From Draconibacterium orientale (GTDB lineage Bacteria > Bacteroidota > Bacteroidia > Bacteroidales > JAADGE01), in contig DYMH01000007.1 of NCBI GenBank assembly GCA_020721645.1, forward strand, positions 1-48,474: DNA of 48,474 nt. Direction: 5' to 3'. The position numbers and the translations under genes were made by a program. The number at the start of each line of letters is the position of its first letter. The stretch's first letter is position 1. A model generated the notes under the pieces. That model was given only the letters and a program-made list of their open reading frames with translations. It was not told where the DNA came from and made no database searches. Below are positions 8,330-15,990 of this stretch, piece after piece.

Positions 8330-9931
8330 TTATTTTGTTGATATTTTCAAAACCTGCATAAAATCCGGGTCGTTTTTCAAAATGGCTCGATAAAATTCAT
8401 TTTCGTTCAAAATATTCCGAACAATATAAGCATAAAGCAATTCATTGATGCGATTTTGCGAAATTTTTAGTTCCGCTCCCGAAGGGTTGATTCCGTGTTT
8501 TCGGCAGTCGACAAGGAAGGCAGTTTCTATATTTTCTTTGATAAGATATTGCGTCAATGCTTCACCCGACTTAAAAGATGAAAGGTGTTTTCGATGCAGG
8601 TCGGAATAATTTAATGCAAAATCATATATTAAATTGCGGTGCATTAATTTCCTGTAATATTCCGTGTAAAAAGAGGTATCTATCGGAACAAAAATATCAG
8701 GCATAATGCCGCCGCCTCCAAAAACCGTTTTCCCGCCGGGTGTTTTAAATTTAAGCGAATCGGAAAAATGAGTACTGTCAGCCGAATTGAGTTCGCCATC
8801 GTGCGTGCGGTGCGAGAAGTATTCTTCGTAATTTTCCAAACCTTTGTCATACGGTTTTTGTATGCAGCGTCCGGTGGGCGTATAATATCTGGCAATGGTA
8901 AGGCGAATGCCGGAACCGTCCGGGAAAGCGGTCGATTCCTGAACCAACCCTTTCCCAAACGACCGTCGTCCGATAATCGTAGCACGGTCGTTATCCTGCA
9001 TGGCTCCGGCAACAATTTCACTTGCCGAGGCTGTCCAACTGTCGATAAGAATATCCAAAGGCAAGTCTTCGCACAACCCCTTATCGGTGGCAATATATTT
9101 GCGTTCCGGTGCATGTTGTCCGCGAGTGTAAACAATCATTTTGCCGGTTTTCAAAAATTCGTCCGAAATATCGACCGCTGCATCGAGATAGCCTCCGCCA
9201 TTTTGTCGTAAATCAAGAACTAAGGTCTTCATGCCTTGTTCTTTGAGACGAATTACTGCCCGGGTAAATTCATCGAATGTTGTTGCCGAAAATTTACTTA
9301 TTTTGATGTATCCAATATTCTTGTTCGTAATAAAAGAGGCATCGATACTGTTTATTGGAATTTTTTCACGAATAATTTCATAACGAATTAAATTTTTGAC
9401 ATTTCGGCGTTTGATGCCGATATTTACTTTCGTTCCGGTTTCTCCTTTGAGTTTATCAATGACTTGTCGATTGGATATTTTTACACCTGCAACAAGGGTG
9501 TCGTTGATTTTCACAATTCTGTCGCCTGCCAACACACCCATTTTTTCCGAAGGTCCGCCCGGAATAGTGGCAATAATGTAGATTGTATCGTTTTGAATAT
9601 TGAATTGCACTCCGATACCATCGAAATTACCTTTGAGCGGCTCGTTCATTTCCTCCATATCGCTTGCCGGAATGTAAACCGAATGTGGGTCGAGCATTTT
9701 CAATATTTCGGGGATTGCAAGCTCTTCGATGCTGTCGGTTGAAACCTTATCAACATATTTGTGTTGTATCAATTGAATAAGTGATGACAATTTATCCGGT
9801 TTCGAAACAAACATTTGCGACAATCCATCTTTACGCGGAATAAATTTATTGCCGATAAATATGCCAACAGCTAATACAATTCCTAAAACGATAGGCGTGT
9901 ATATTGCTCTTTTTGTATTTTGAATTTCCAT
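8330..9931 (-). CDS. S41-family C-terminal processing protease
   Basis: A tail-specific peptidase of 533 residues that trims or degrades exported proteins at the C-terminus. There is one membrane segment at about 8-27, so the enzyme is anchored with its body in the periplasm. A PDZ domain (about 95-180, with GIGVQF and VLAGDRIVKIND) is followed by the protease core: TLVLDLRQNGGGYLD, the catalytic Ser within ASASE (301-305) and the Lys in RRSFGKGLVQ (K327). About 130 residues follow, which are specific to this branch. It lies 120 bases downstream of the dCMP deaminase gene. That gap carries a 22-bp direct repeat. Confidence 0.93.
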   Translation of the reverse strand: MEIQNTKRAIYTPIVLGIVLAVGIFIGNKFIPRKDGLSQMFVSKPDKLSSLIQLIQHKYVDKVSTDSIEELAIPEILKMLDPHSVYIPASDMEEMNEPLKGNFDGIGVQFNIQNDTIYIIATIPGGPSEKMGVLAGDRIVKINDTLVAGVKISNRQVIDKLKGETGTKVNIGIKRRNVKNLIRYEIIREKIPINSIDASFITNKNIGYIKISKFSATTFDEFTRAVIRLKEQGMKTLVLDLRQNGGGYLDAAVDISDEFLKTGKMIVYTRGQHAPERKYIATDKGLCEDLPLDILIDSWTASASEIVAGAMQDNDRATIIGRRSFGKGLVQESTAFPDGSGIRLTIARYYTPTGRCIQKPYDKGLENYEEYFSHRTHDGELNSADSTHFSDSLKFKTPGGKTVFGGGGIMPDIFVPIDTSFYTEYYRKLMHRNLIYDFALNYSDLHRKHLSSFKSGEALTQYLIKENIETAFLVDCRKHGINPSGAELKISQNRINELLYAYIVRNILNENEFYRAILKNDPDFMQVLKISTK

Positions 9932-9937
9932 GAATTT

Positions 9938-9999
9938 GATGTGATGATTTATTGATGTGTTGATGAGATAATGAAATGATGTGATGATTTGTTGATGTG
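9938..9999. repeat. Two 22-bp direct repeats with 40-bp period
   Basis: The 22-bp unit beginning GATGTGATGATTT occurs at 9938-9959 and again at 9978-9999 with a single A/G difference. The whole 9935-10000 stretch is built from TGATG words. It lies immediately upstream of the S41 protease start on the minus strand, where promoter or operator sequence is expected. Confidence 0.7.
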
Positions 10000-10051
10000 G
10001 GGATTATGCTGATTTTCCGGGTTTTGTGTGCGATTTTGATGTTGCACAAAA

Positions 10052-10474
10052 TTATTCAATAAATTTCACAACATCAATCCCGGCACGTTTCAACAAATCA
10101 ATTCCTTCGGTAATGCGATATTCTTCGGTGTAAACAACGCGTTTAATTCCCGATTGAATGATGAGTTTCGAACATTCGATACAAGGAGATGTTGTAACGT
10201 ACAACGTAGCTCCATTGCTGTTGTTGTGCGATTTTGCAACTTTTGTTATTGCATTTGCCTCGGCATGAAGCACATAGTTTTTGGTTGTACCGTTTGTGTC
10301 TTCACAGATATTCTCAAAACCGGAAGGTGTTCCGTTGTAACCATCGGAAATTATCATTTTATCCTTTACAAGTAATGCTCCTACTTTGCGACGCTCGCAA
10401 TACGAATTTTCAGCCCAAATGGCTGCCATACGGAGATAACGATTGTCGAGAAGATGTTGTTTTTTATGAGACAT
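10052..10474 (-). CDS. dCMP deaminase (ComEB-like)
   Basis: A zinc cytidine/deoxycytidylate deaminase, 140 residues, which converts dCMP to dUMP and so feeds thymidylate synthesis. The zinc site is complete: H70-A-E72 in VLHAEANAI, and C98 and C101 in TSPCIECS. The NGTPSGFENICED substrate loop is typical of dCMP deaminases and distinguishes it from tRNA adenosine deaminases. It is transcribed towards the S41 protease. Confidence 0.92.
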   Translation of the reverse strand: MSHKKQHLLDNRYLRMAAIWAENSYCERRKVGALLVKDKMIISDGYNGTPSGFENICEDTNGTTKNYVLHAEANAITKVAKSHNNSNGATLYVTTSPCIECSKLIIQSGIKRVVYTEEYRITEGIDLLKRAGIDVVKFIE

Positions 10475-10559
10475 AAGACTCTGATTTGTTGTTGAAAAAC
10501 GAACACTTTGAAACTGTAACGAAATAAGTTATTCATTTTGTAATGATTTCGCTGAATCG

Positions 10560-10609
10560 TTCGGCTAAGGCTCTGCCTTAGCCGAATATTTTAAAAGAGG
10601 CTTTGCCTC
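10560..10609. repeat. Two adjacent hairpins of the GGC-TCT-GCC repeat family
   Basis: The first is a perfect 12-bp stem TTCGGCTAAGGC / GCCTTAGCCGAA with a TCT loop (10560-10586). The second is GAGGC / GCCTC with a TTT loop (10597-10609). On the minus strand the second is followed by TTTT and lies 71 bases after the dxs stop, so it may also terminate dxs. The same core recurs at 21863-21938 with different arms. Confidence 0.75.
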
Positions 10610-10680
10610 GAATAAATACAATCAAAACAAAGCAAATCTGTTTCTAAAAATAACTATGTTATTTCGTTACAAACCATAAA

Positions 10681-12576
10681 TTACGATATTAATGCTTTCA
10701 CCGTTTTATAAATACTCTCTTTATCATATCCGCAAATCGTGTATAATTCTTCCTGAGTGCCGTGTTCTATAAATTTATCGGGGATTCCGAGCCGAATTAT
10801 CTGTGCCGAATAGCCGTTTTCTGACATAAATTCGAGCACTGCACTGCCGAATCCGCCTTTAACAACGCCGTCTTCAACAGTTATTATTTTCGTAAAATTA
10901 CCGAAAATTTCGTGTAAAAGCTTTTCGTCCAAAGGTTTTACAAAACGCATATCGTAATGAGCAACACTTATATTTTCGGCTTTCCAGCGTGCTTGAAGTT
11001 CTTCAATTTTGTTTCCGACCGGTCCTATTGTCAATACAGCTAAATCTTTTCCATTGTGAATTATTTTCCCTGTTCCGACATGAATTTCCTCGAACGGAGT
11101 TTTCCAATCAAGCAACATACCGTTTCCTCTGGGGTATCGAATAGAAAAAGCCCCTTTCCCCGGTAGTTGTGCCGTGTACATTAAATTTCGCAGTTCCGAT
11201 TCATTCATTGGCGAAGCCACTGTGAGGTTTGGAACGATACGCATATAAGCAAGGTCGAAAGCTCCGTGATGTGTTGCACCGTCGTCGCCCACCAAACCGC
11301 CTCGGTCCAAACAGAAAACCACCGGTAACTTTTGCAATGCAACATCGTGAATCACTTGGTCGTAACCTCTTTGCATAAATGTAGAATAAACATTACAGAA
11401 AGGCATCATACCATCAGCAGCCAAACCTGCGGCAAAGGTAACGGCGTGTTGTTCGGCAATCCCGACATCGAAAGCTCGCTCAGGCTTTGCGTCCATCATC
11501 GGTTTCAACGAACAGCCGGAAGACATTGCGGGTGTGATGCCTACAATTTTCGGATTCATCTCAGCCAGTTCGATCATCGTTTGCCCGAAAACATCTTGAT
11601 AACGCGGCGGAATGGGTTTATCGGAATTTATTACAATTTTCTGCCCAGTTATTTTGTCGAACAAGCCGGGTGCATGCCATGCCGGCTGATTTCTTTCGGC
11701 TGCGGCAAATCCTTTTCCTTTGGTTGTAAGAATATGCAAGAGTTTGGGTCCGGGAATATTTTTAAGGTCTGCCAATAATTTAGTCATATACACCACATCG
11801 TGCCCATTGACGGGACCGAAATACCGAAAATTCATTGCTTCAAACAAATTACCTTGTCGCATGATAACGGATTTGATACCGTTTTCGATTTTCTGAATGA
11901 AAGCTCTTGTATTGGGTCCGATATGCCTTATTTTTCCCAAACTTTTCCATACCTCCTCTTTTACTTTATTATAGGTTTTAGACGTAGTAATGTCGAGTAG
12001 ATATTCGTTCAATGCTCCTGTATTAGGGTCAATCGACATATTGTTATCATTGAGAATAACAAGTACGTTTGCATTTAATGAGCCGGCATTGTTCAGGGCT
12101 TCGAAAGCCATTCCGCCTGTGAGAGCACCATCTCCGATAACGGCAATGGCATGATTTTTTTCGCCTTTTAAAGCAGAAGAAACTGCAATGCCAAGTGCTG
12201 CTGAGATTGAAGTTGATGAATGTCCAACACCAAAAGCATCGTGTTCGCTTTCAAAAATTGACGGAAAACCGGCAATACCGCCGAGTTTCCGGTTCGTATG
12301 AAATACTTCTCGACGACCGGTCAGTATTTTATGTGCATAGGCTTGATGACCTACGTCCCAAACAATTTTATCTTTCGGCGAATTGAAAATATAATGCAAG
12401 GCGACCGTAAGTTCTATCACGCCCAAGCTCGATGCGAAATGTCCCGGATTTTCCGATACAATATCAATAATAAATCGACGCAATTCGCTGCTCAAAGTAA
12501 TTAAATTTTCCTCTTTGAGCTTTTTTAAATCGTTCGGACTGTTTATTGTGTTGAGGAATTTGAATGATTCGCTCAT
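10681..12576 (-). CDS. dxs: 1-deoxy-D-xylulose-5-phosphate synthase
   Basis: Condenses pyruvate and glyceraldehyde 3-phosphate in the first step of the MEP isoprenoid pathway, with thiamine diphosphate as cofactor. It has the normal length of 631 residues. The cofactor-binding motif GDGALTGGMAFEALNNAG begins at 148 and ends with the NDNNMSID element. The active-site GHFASSLG is at 45-52. The second half has the transketolase-like YSTFMQRGYDQVIHDVALQ and DRGGLVGDDGATHHG. The gene is monocistronic, with a TATCTTTG box 22 bases upstream of the ATG. Confidence 0.97.
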   Translation of the reverse strand: MSESFKFLNTINSPNDLKKLKEENLITLSSELRRFIIDIVSENPGHFASSLGVIELTVALHYIFNSPKDKIVWDVGHQAYAHKILTGRREVFHTNRKLGGIAGFPSIFESEHDAFGVGHSSTSISAALGIAVSSALKGEKNHAIAVIGDGALTGGMAFEALNNAGSLNANVLVILNDNNMSIDPNTGALNEYLLDITTSKTYNKVKEEVWKSLGKIRHIGPNTRAFIQKIENGIKSVIMRQGNLFEAMNFRYFGPVNGHDVVYMTKLLADLKNIPGPKLLHILTTKGKGFAAAERNQPAWHAPGLFDKITGQKIVINSDKPIPPRYQDVFGQTMIELAEMNPKIVGITPAMSSGCSLKPMMDAKPERAFDVGIAEQHAVTFAAGLAADGMMPFCNVYSTFMQRGYDQVIHDVALQKLPVVFCLDRGGLVGDDGATHHGAFDLAYMRIVPNLTVASPMNESELRNLMYTAQLPGKGAFSIRYPRGNGMLLDWKTPFEEIHVGTGKIIHNGKDLAVLTIGPVGNKIEELQARWKAENISVAHYDMRFVKPLDEKLLHEIFGNFTKIITVEDGVVKGGFGSAVLEFMSENGYSAQIIRLGIPDKFIEHGTQEELYTICGYDKESIYKTVKALIS

Positions 12577-12597
12577 ATTTCGTTTATTTTTATACTA

Positions 12598-12605
12598 CAA
12601 AGATA
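12598..12605 (-). promoter_or_regulatory. -7 promoter box of dxs
   Basis: TATCTTTG on the minus strand, 22 bases before the dxs ATG. It matches TAnnTTTG. No convincing -33 element was found. The rest of 12606-12783 is AT-rich and shows nothing else that I can name. Confidence 0.5.
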
Positions 12606-12783
12606 AAAAAAAGAGAATCAACTCCGGAAATTTCATTTTTAAAACCAAACGGTTATTTTTTACAATTATTTTAATTTTTTCCCTTGTAAAGTCTTTTGAG
12701 AATGTAAATTTTCGAAATCGAAAATAGATTGTAAGTTTTTTTTGCGAGTCCAAAGAACGAACGATAATCGTTTTATAACAAGA

Positions 12784-12828
12784 AAAGAAACACAACCCGA
12801 ATGGTTGAGTTTCTTTTTTTACAATTTA
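12784..12828 (-). terminator. Terminator of the small T9SS protein gene
   Basis: A long imperfect stem, AAAAGAAAC-x-CAACC against GGTTG-x-GTTTCTTTT, with one mismatch and a loop of about four bases. T/A runs on both sides let it work in either direction. It lies after the stop of the minus-strand gene ending at 12862. Confidence 0.65.
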
Positions 12829-12861
12829 GACGAGCAAAGTGAACGAAGTTCTTGCAGCATT

Positions 12862-13563
12862 CTATCGAACGATTACCAATTTTCCGGATACAGGTTTTCT
12901 ATTCTCACAAACATAAGTGTAAAAATAGATACCTTCCGCAATATCTGACATTGCAAGAGTGTTATTTGTTTCACTCACTTTAAAATTTTTAACCCGAATA
13001 CCATTAATATCCGTTAAAATTAAACTTCCTTCCGAACCGTAACTTTTAATATGAATGAAATCAGAAGCCGGGTTGGGATAAATCCAATTCATTTCCGGGG
13101 TGAGTTGTGTTACATTTGTAAACGTATTGGCTAATCGAATACTTGCAGAATTACTTGGATTTGAAGTTTCAAAAAATTTTATTTGAATAACCGCGGCATC
13201 GGATATATTGGCGTAATTATTATAAACGACATCGAAAAAGTGCATAGGACTTGTTGTACCCGCTTCGAGATTGAAACCGGAACCGATACTCCCGGTAAGT
13301 GAGGGGGAATAACAATTTCCGTTGTAGCAAATCTGAAAAAAATTCTGTGGATCTGAGACCGGCACACTTAATTCAATGACCTCTACAGTAATATCAATGG
13401 CAGATGTTCCTGCATTGGAAATATTTATATAATATTCGGCATCGGGGGTCAGTAATCGACTTTGATTTGTAATATCTTCACCACCGACATCTGTTAAGCT
13501 AATTTGAGAATAGCTTTGTATTGAAATAATTGAAAAAAGGAGAATAAAGAAAATGTTTTTCAT
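12862..13563 (-). CDS. Small T9SS-secreted protein of unknown function
   Basis: 233 residues. There is a signal peptide (KNIFFILLFSIISIQSYSQ) and a central beta-rich domain of about 130 residues with the only two cysteines close together (CYNGNCYSP). The C-terminal type A sorting domain runs from about 158, with WIYPNPASDFIHIKSY, LTDINGIRVK and AEGIYFYTYVC. The central part resembles a small immunoglobulin-like fold with alternating strands, but I do not recognise a family. It is expressed from its own promoter and is divergent from the large Omp28-like gene at 13686. Confidence 0.82.
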   Translation of the reverse strand: MKNIFFILLFSIISIQSYSQISLTDVGGEDITNQSRLLTPDAEYYINISNAGTSAIDITVEVIELSVPVSDPQNFFQICYNGNCYSPSLTGSIGSGFNLEAGTTSPMHFFDVVYNNYANISDAAVIQIKFFETSNPSNSASIRLANTFTNVTQLTPEMNWIYPNPASDFIHIKSYGSEGSLILTDINGIRVKNFKVSETNNTLAMSDIAEGIYFYTYVCENRKPVSGKLVIVR

Positions 13564-13590
13564 AATTTATATTTATTTAAAATTTGTTCT

Positions 13591-13621
13591 CAAAATTACA
13601 CTTATTTAATCTTTTAGACAA
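13591..13621 (-). promoter_or_regulatory. Promoter of the small T9SS protein gene
   Basis: On the minus strand, TTG at 13621-13619, 20 bases, then TAATTTTG at 13598-13591, 28 bases before the ATG. Spacing and both boxes fit the phylum consensus. Confidence 0.55.
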
Positions 13622-13650
13622 GCCTCGTTACAATATTTTGCAAATTCCAT

Positions 13651-13658
13651 TATCTTTG
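13651..13658 (+). promoter_or_regulatory. -7 promoter box of the 679-residue Omp28-like gene
   Basis: TATCTTTG, 27 bases before the ATG at 13686. No good -33 match was found. The same TATCTTTG word stands before the sister gene at 15991. Confidence 0.5.
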
Positions 13659-13685
13659 TGAAATTATTAATAAAAAAAATTAAAA

Positions 13686-15725
13686 ATGAAAAAATTTTTT
13701 ACATTCTTCGTGCTTTTATTTGGAACATTGAGTTTTATGCAAGCACAAACATTTACAGATGACTTTGAAAGCTATACCGCAGGTGTGAAATTAGGAACCC
13801 AATCTCCCGATTGGAGAACATGGAGCGGTGCCGGCGGCGGTTCCGATGATGCCCTTGTTGTTACCACTGATAATCATACAACAGATGGAACAAAATCTGT
13901 CTATTTTTCTTCCACCTCTTCAAATGGCGGTCCGCAAGATGTGGTATTACCTTTCACAGCAACAACTGCCCTGACAACCGGACAATTTTCCTTTTCAACA
14001 TGGTTTAAAATCCCGGCAGGAAAAACAGCATATTTTAACTTCCAAGGCAATTCAACAATTGGAAATGCGTATGCCTTAGATTGCTTTATGGAGACAGACG
14101 GTACAATAAGCATTCAAAACAGCGGAACTGAAGTTGCAACTTCAACACACCCTTCCGGAACTTGGTTCAAATTAACCATCAATGCAAATTTTAATTCCAA
14201 TTCATGGGAATTGCTTATCGATGATGTTTCTCAGGCAACATGGTCAAACACAATCAATCAGGTTTGGGGTATTGATTATTACCCTGCAGACGCTTCGGCT
14301 TCTTTTTGGATTGATGATGTTTCTTATGATGTAACCCCGTATGTGTTGCCGGAACTCAATGCAGCAGGTAGTTTATTTGATATTTCAAACGGATTAACCG
14401 GTCAAACGCGCTATGCCGAAATCACCGTTCGCAATCTCGGAACGACAACGATTACTTCTTTCGATTTATCATTAACTCAAAACGGCGGAACTCCGATTCT
14501 CGAAAATGTTACCGGACAATCCGTTGCCTCCTTAGCCTCGGTTACAATTCCCATCGCAACTCCTTTTGTTTTAATCGAAGGAGCAAACGTTTTTGAAGCA
14601 ACAATAAGCAATGTAAACGAACTTGGTGCCGACGGCGATAATACCGATGACGTAGTTTCTAAAACAATAAATGCAATTACACCGGCTGTCGGCAAAAAAG
14701 TTGTTGCCGAAGAAGCAACAGGAACATGGTGCGGCTGGTGCCCCAGAGGTGCCGTGTATATGGATGCAATGGCTGCTAAATATGAAGATTATTTTATCGG
14801 AATTGCCGTTCATAATAACGACCCCATGGAGGTTACAGAATATGATGAGGCAATAGGAAATTTGATTGGTGGTTACCCAAGTGCATTGGTTGATCGTCTG
14901 CCGGATATCAATCCCAGTGCAATAGAAACCGATCTATTAACACGTATCGTTGAATCGCCCAAAGCAGTTGTCATCAATGGGGCAAATTACGATTCCGGAA
15001 CTCGTATTTTACAAGTTTCTGTTACAAGCACCATTCAATCGGACATCACCGGAAATTATACGATTGCCTGTGTTATTACCGAAGACGATGTAACTGGAAC
15101 AACATCAGCTTATAACCAAGCAAATTATTATTCAGGTGGAGATTATGGAGAAATGGGTGGATTTGAATTATTGGCAAACCCTGTTCCTGCTGCTCAAATG
15201 CACTACAATTTTGTAGCTCGCTTTATCAGCCCAAGTTTTGCAGGTGTAGATAACGCAACAGGTACAAGTGCTTCGACAGGCGATATTTTTACATATAATT
15301 TTTCTTTTACTCTGCCCGCAGGATACGATGAAACTCAAATTCATATTATCGGATTATTTATCGACCCAACAGGGAAAATTGACAATGCAGGTTCTGCAAC
15401 AATTACCGAAGCCGTTGAAAACGGATACATACCGGGTATCGGCGTTGGAGTTAATGAAATTGTTTCGGGTCCAGATGCTCAGATTTCTTTATTTCCAAAT
15501 CCCTCTGCCGATTTTTCTACAATTTCCTTAAATCTTACAAAATCATCTTCGGTTCTAGTTAAAATTGTTTCTATTGACGGGGCAATTGTTGCAAAAAAAG
15601 ATTACGGAGATTTGAATGGTTCGATGACTTTACCCGTTGATTTGTCGAAATTAAACTCAGGTATGTATTTTATAAATGTTACAATTGATGGCAATGCAAC
15701 AGCTCTGAAATTGATTAAAAAATAA
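13686..15725 (+). CDS. T9SS-secreted Omp28-like protein with thioredoxin-type CGWC motif
   Basis: 679 residues. In order: signal peptide (about 1-21, ending MQAQ); an N-terminal concanavalin/LamG-like jelly-roll domain (about 22-220, opening FTDDFESYTAG and closing WIDDVSYDV); a beta-sandwich segment (about 225-330); an Omp28-related thioredoxin-like domain with TGTWCGWCPRG (C349 and C352); and a type A sorting domain from about 595 (ISLFPNPSADFSTISLNL, LNSGMYFINVTIDG). The protein is therefore exported by T9SS and carries a redox-type CxxC at the surface. It has its own promoter box and terminator. A second, related gene follows at 15991. The redox role is inferred from the CxxC context alone. 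Confidence 0.88.
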   Translation: MKKFFTFFVLLFGTLSFMQAQTFTDDFESYTAGVKLGTQSPDWRTWSGAGGGSDDALVVTTDNHTTDGTKSVYFSSTSSNGGPQDVVLPFTATTALTTGQFSFSTWFKIPAGKTAYFNFQGNSTIGNAYALDCFMETDGTISIQNSGTEVATSTHPSGTWFKLTINANFNSNSWELLIDDVSQATWSNTINQVWGIDYYPADASASFWIDDVSYDVTPYVLPELNAAGSLFDISNGLTGQTRYAEITVRNLGTTTITSFDLSLTQNGGTPILENVTGQSVASLASVTIPIATPFVLIEGANVFEATISNVNELGADGDNTDDVVSKTINAITPAVGKKVVAEEATGTWCGWCPRGAVYMDAMAAKYEDYFIGIAVHNNDPMEVTEYDEAIGNLIGGYPSALVDRLPDINPSAIETDLLTRIVESPKAVVINGANYDSGTRILQVSVTSTIQSDITGNYTIACVITEDDVTGTTSAYNQANYYSGGDYGEMGGFELLANPVPAAQMHYNFVARFISPSFAGVDNATGTSASTGDIFTYNFSFTLPAGYDETQIHIIGLFIDPTGKIDNAGSATITEAVENGYIPGIGVGVNEIVSGPDAQISLFPNPSADFSTISLNLTKSSSVLVKIVSIDGAIVAKKDYGDLNGSMTLPVDLSKLNSGMYFINVTIDGNATALKLIKK

Positions 15726-15748
15726 AATCCTTCTTAAAATATTAAGTC

Positions 15749-15780
15749 AAAAGTCGGTAAATAAAATTGCCGACTTTTTC
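15749..15780 (+). terminator. Terminator after the 679-residue Omp28-like gene
   Basis: Stem AAAAGTCGGTAA / TTGCCGACTTTT (one G-T pair) with a six-base loop, followed by TTTC, 24 bases after the stop. Confidence 0.82.
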
Positions 15781-15808
15781 ATTTTAATATAATGAGTTCA
15801 GTTTAAAA

Positions 15809-15889
15809 AGTCGCATAGCGGATATTTATGCAAAAAAGTTTGTTATCAAAATACTGTAAAACAGTTAATTAGATAACCGCTTTGCGACT
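15809..15889. other. Nested 81-base inverted repeat
   Basis: The outer stem is AGTCGCA-T-AGCGG / CCGCT-T-TGCGACT (15809-15821 with 15877-15889, one T-T mismatch). Inside it lie GTTATC / GATAAC (15842-15847 with 15872-15877) and an inner ACTGT / ACAGT with an AAA loop (15853-15865). It sits between a terminator and the next gene's promoter, so it is not an ordinary terminator and has no T run. Confidence 0.6.
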
Positions 15890-15947
15890 CTGATTCCAAA
15901 ATTTGAGCTTTTTATACCGGACTCATATAATCAAATGCGATTTATAT

Positions 15948-15955
15948 TATCTTTG
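15948..15955 (+). promoter_or_regulatory. -7 promoter box of the 612-residue Omp28-like gene
   Basis: TATCTTTG, 35 bases before the ATG at 15991. It matches TAnnTTTG. No -33 element is clear. Confidence 0.45.
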
Positions 15956-15990
15956 TTTTATCATTTAAATTATAAAATAAACAAACTTTT

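Noticed and set aside
8768-9211. Open frame of 147 residues on the + strand inside the S41 protease gene
   Set aside because: Antisense shadow of a gene with full protease motifs. It has no start context or domain.
9938-9999. CRISPR-like repeats
   Set aside because: Only two copies, and the 18-base interval is built from the same words as the repeats.
9846-10049. 67-residue minus-strand frame between the S41 and dCMP deaminase genes
   Set aside because: Consists mostly of the TGATG repeat (His/Ile-rich translation), so it is low-complexity and not a gene.
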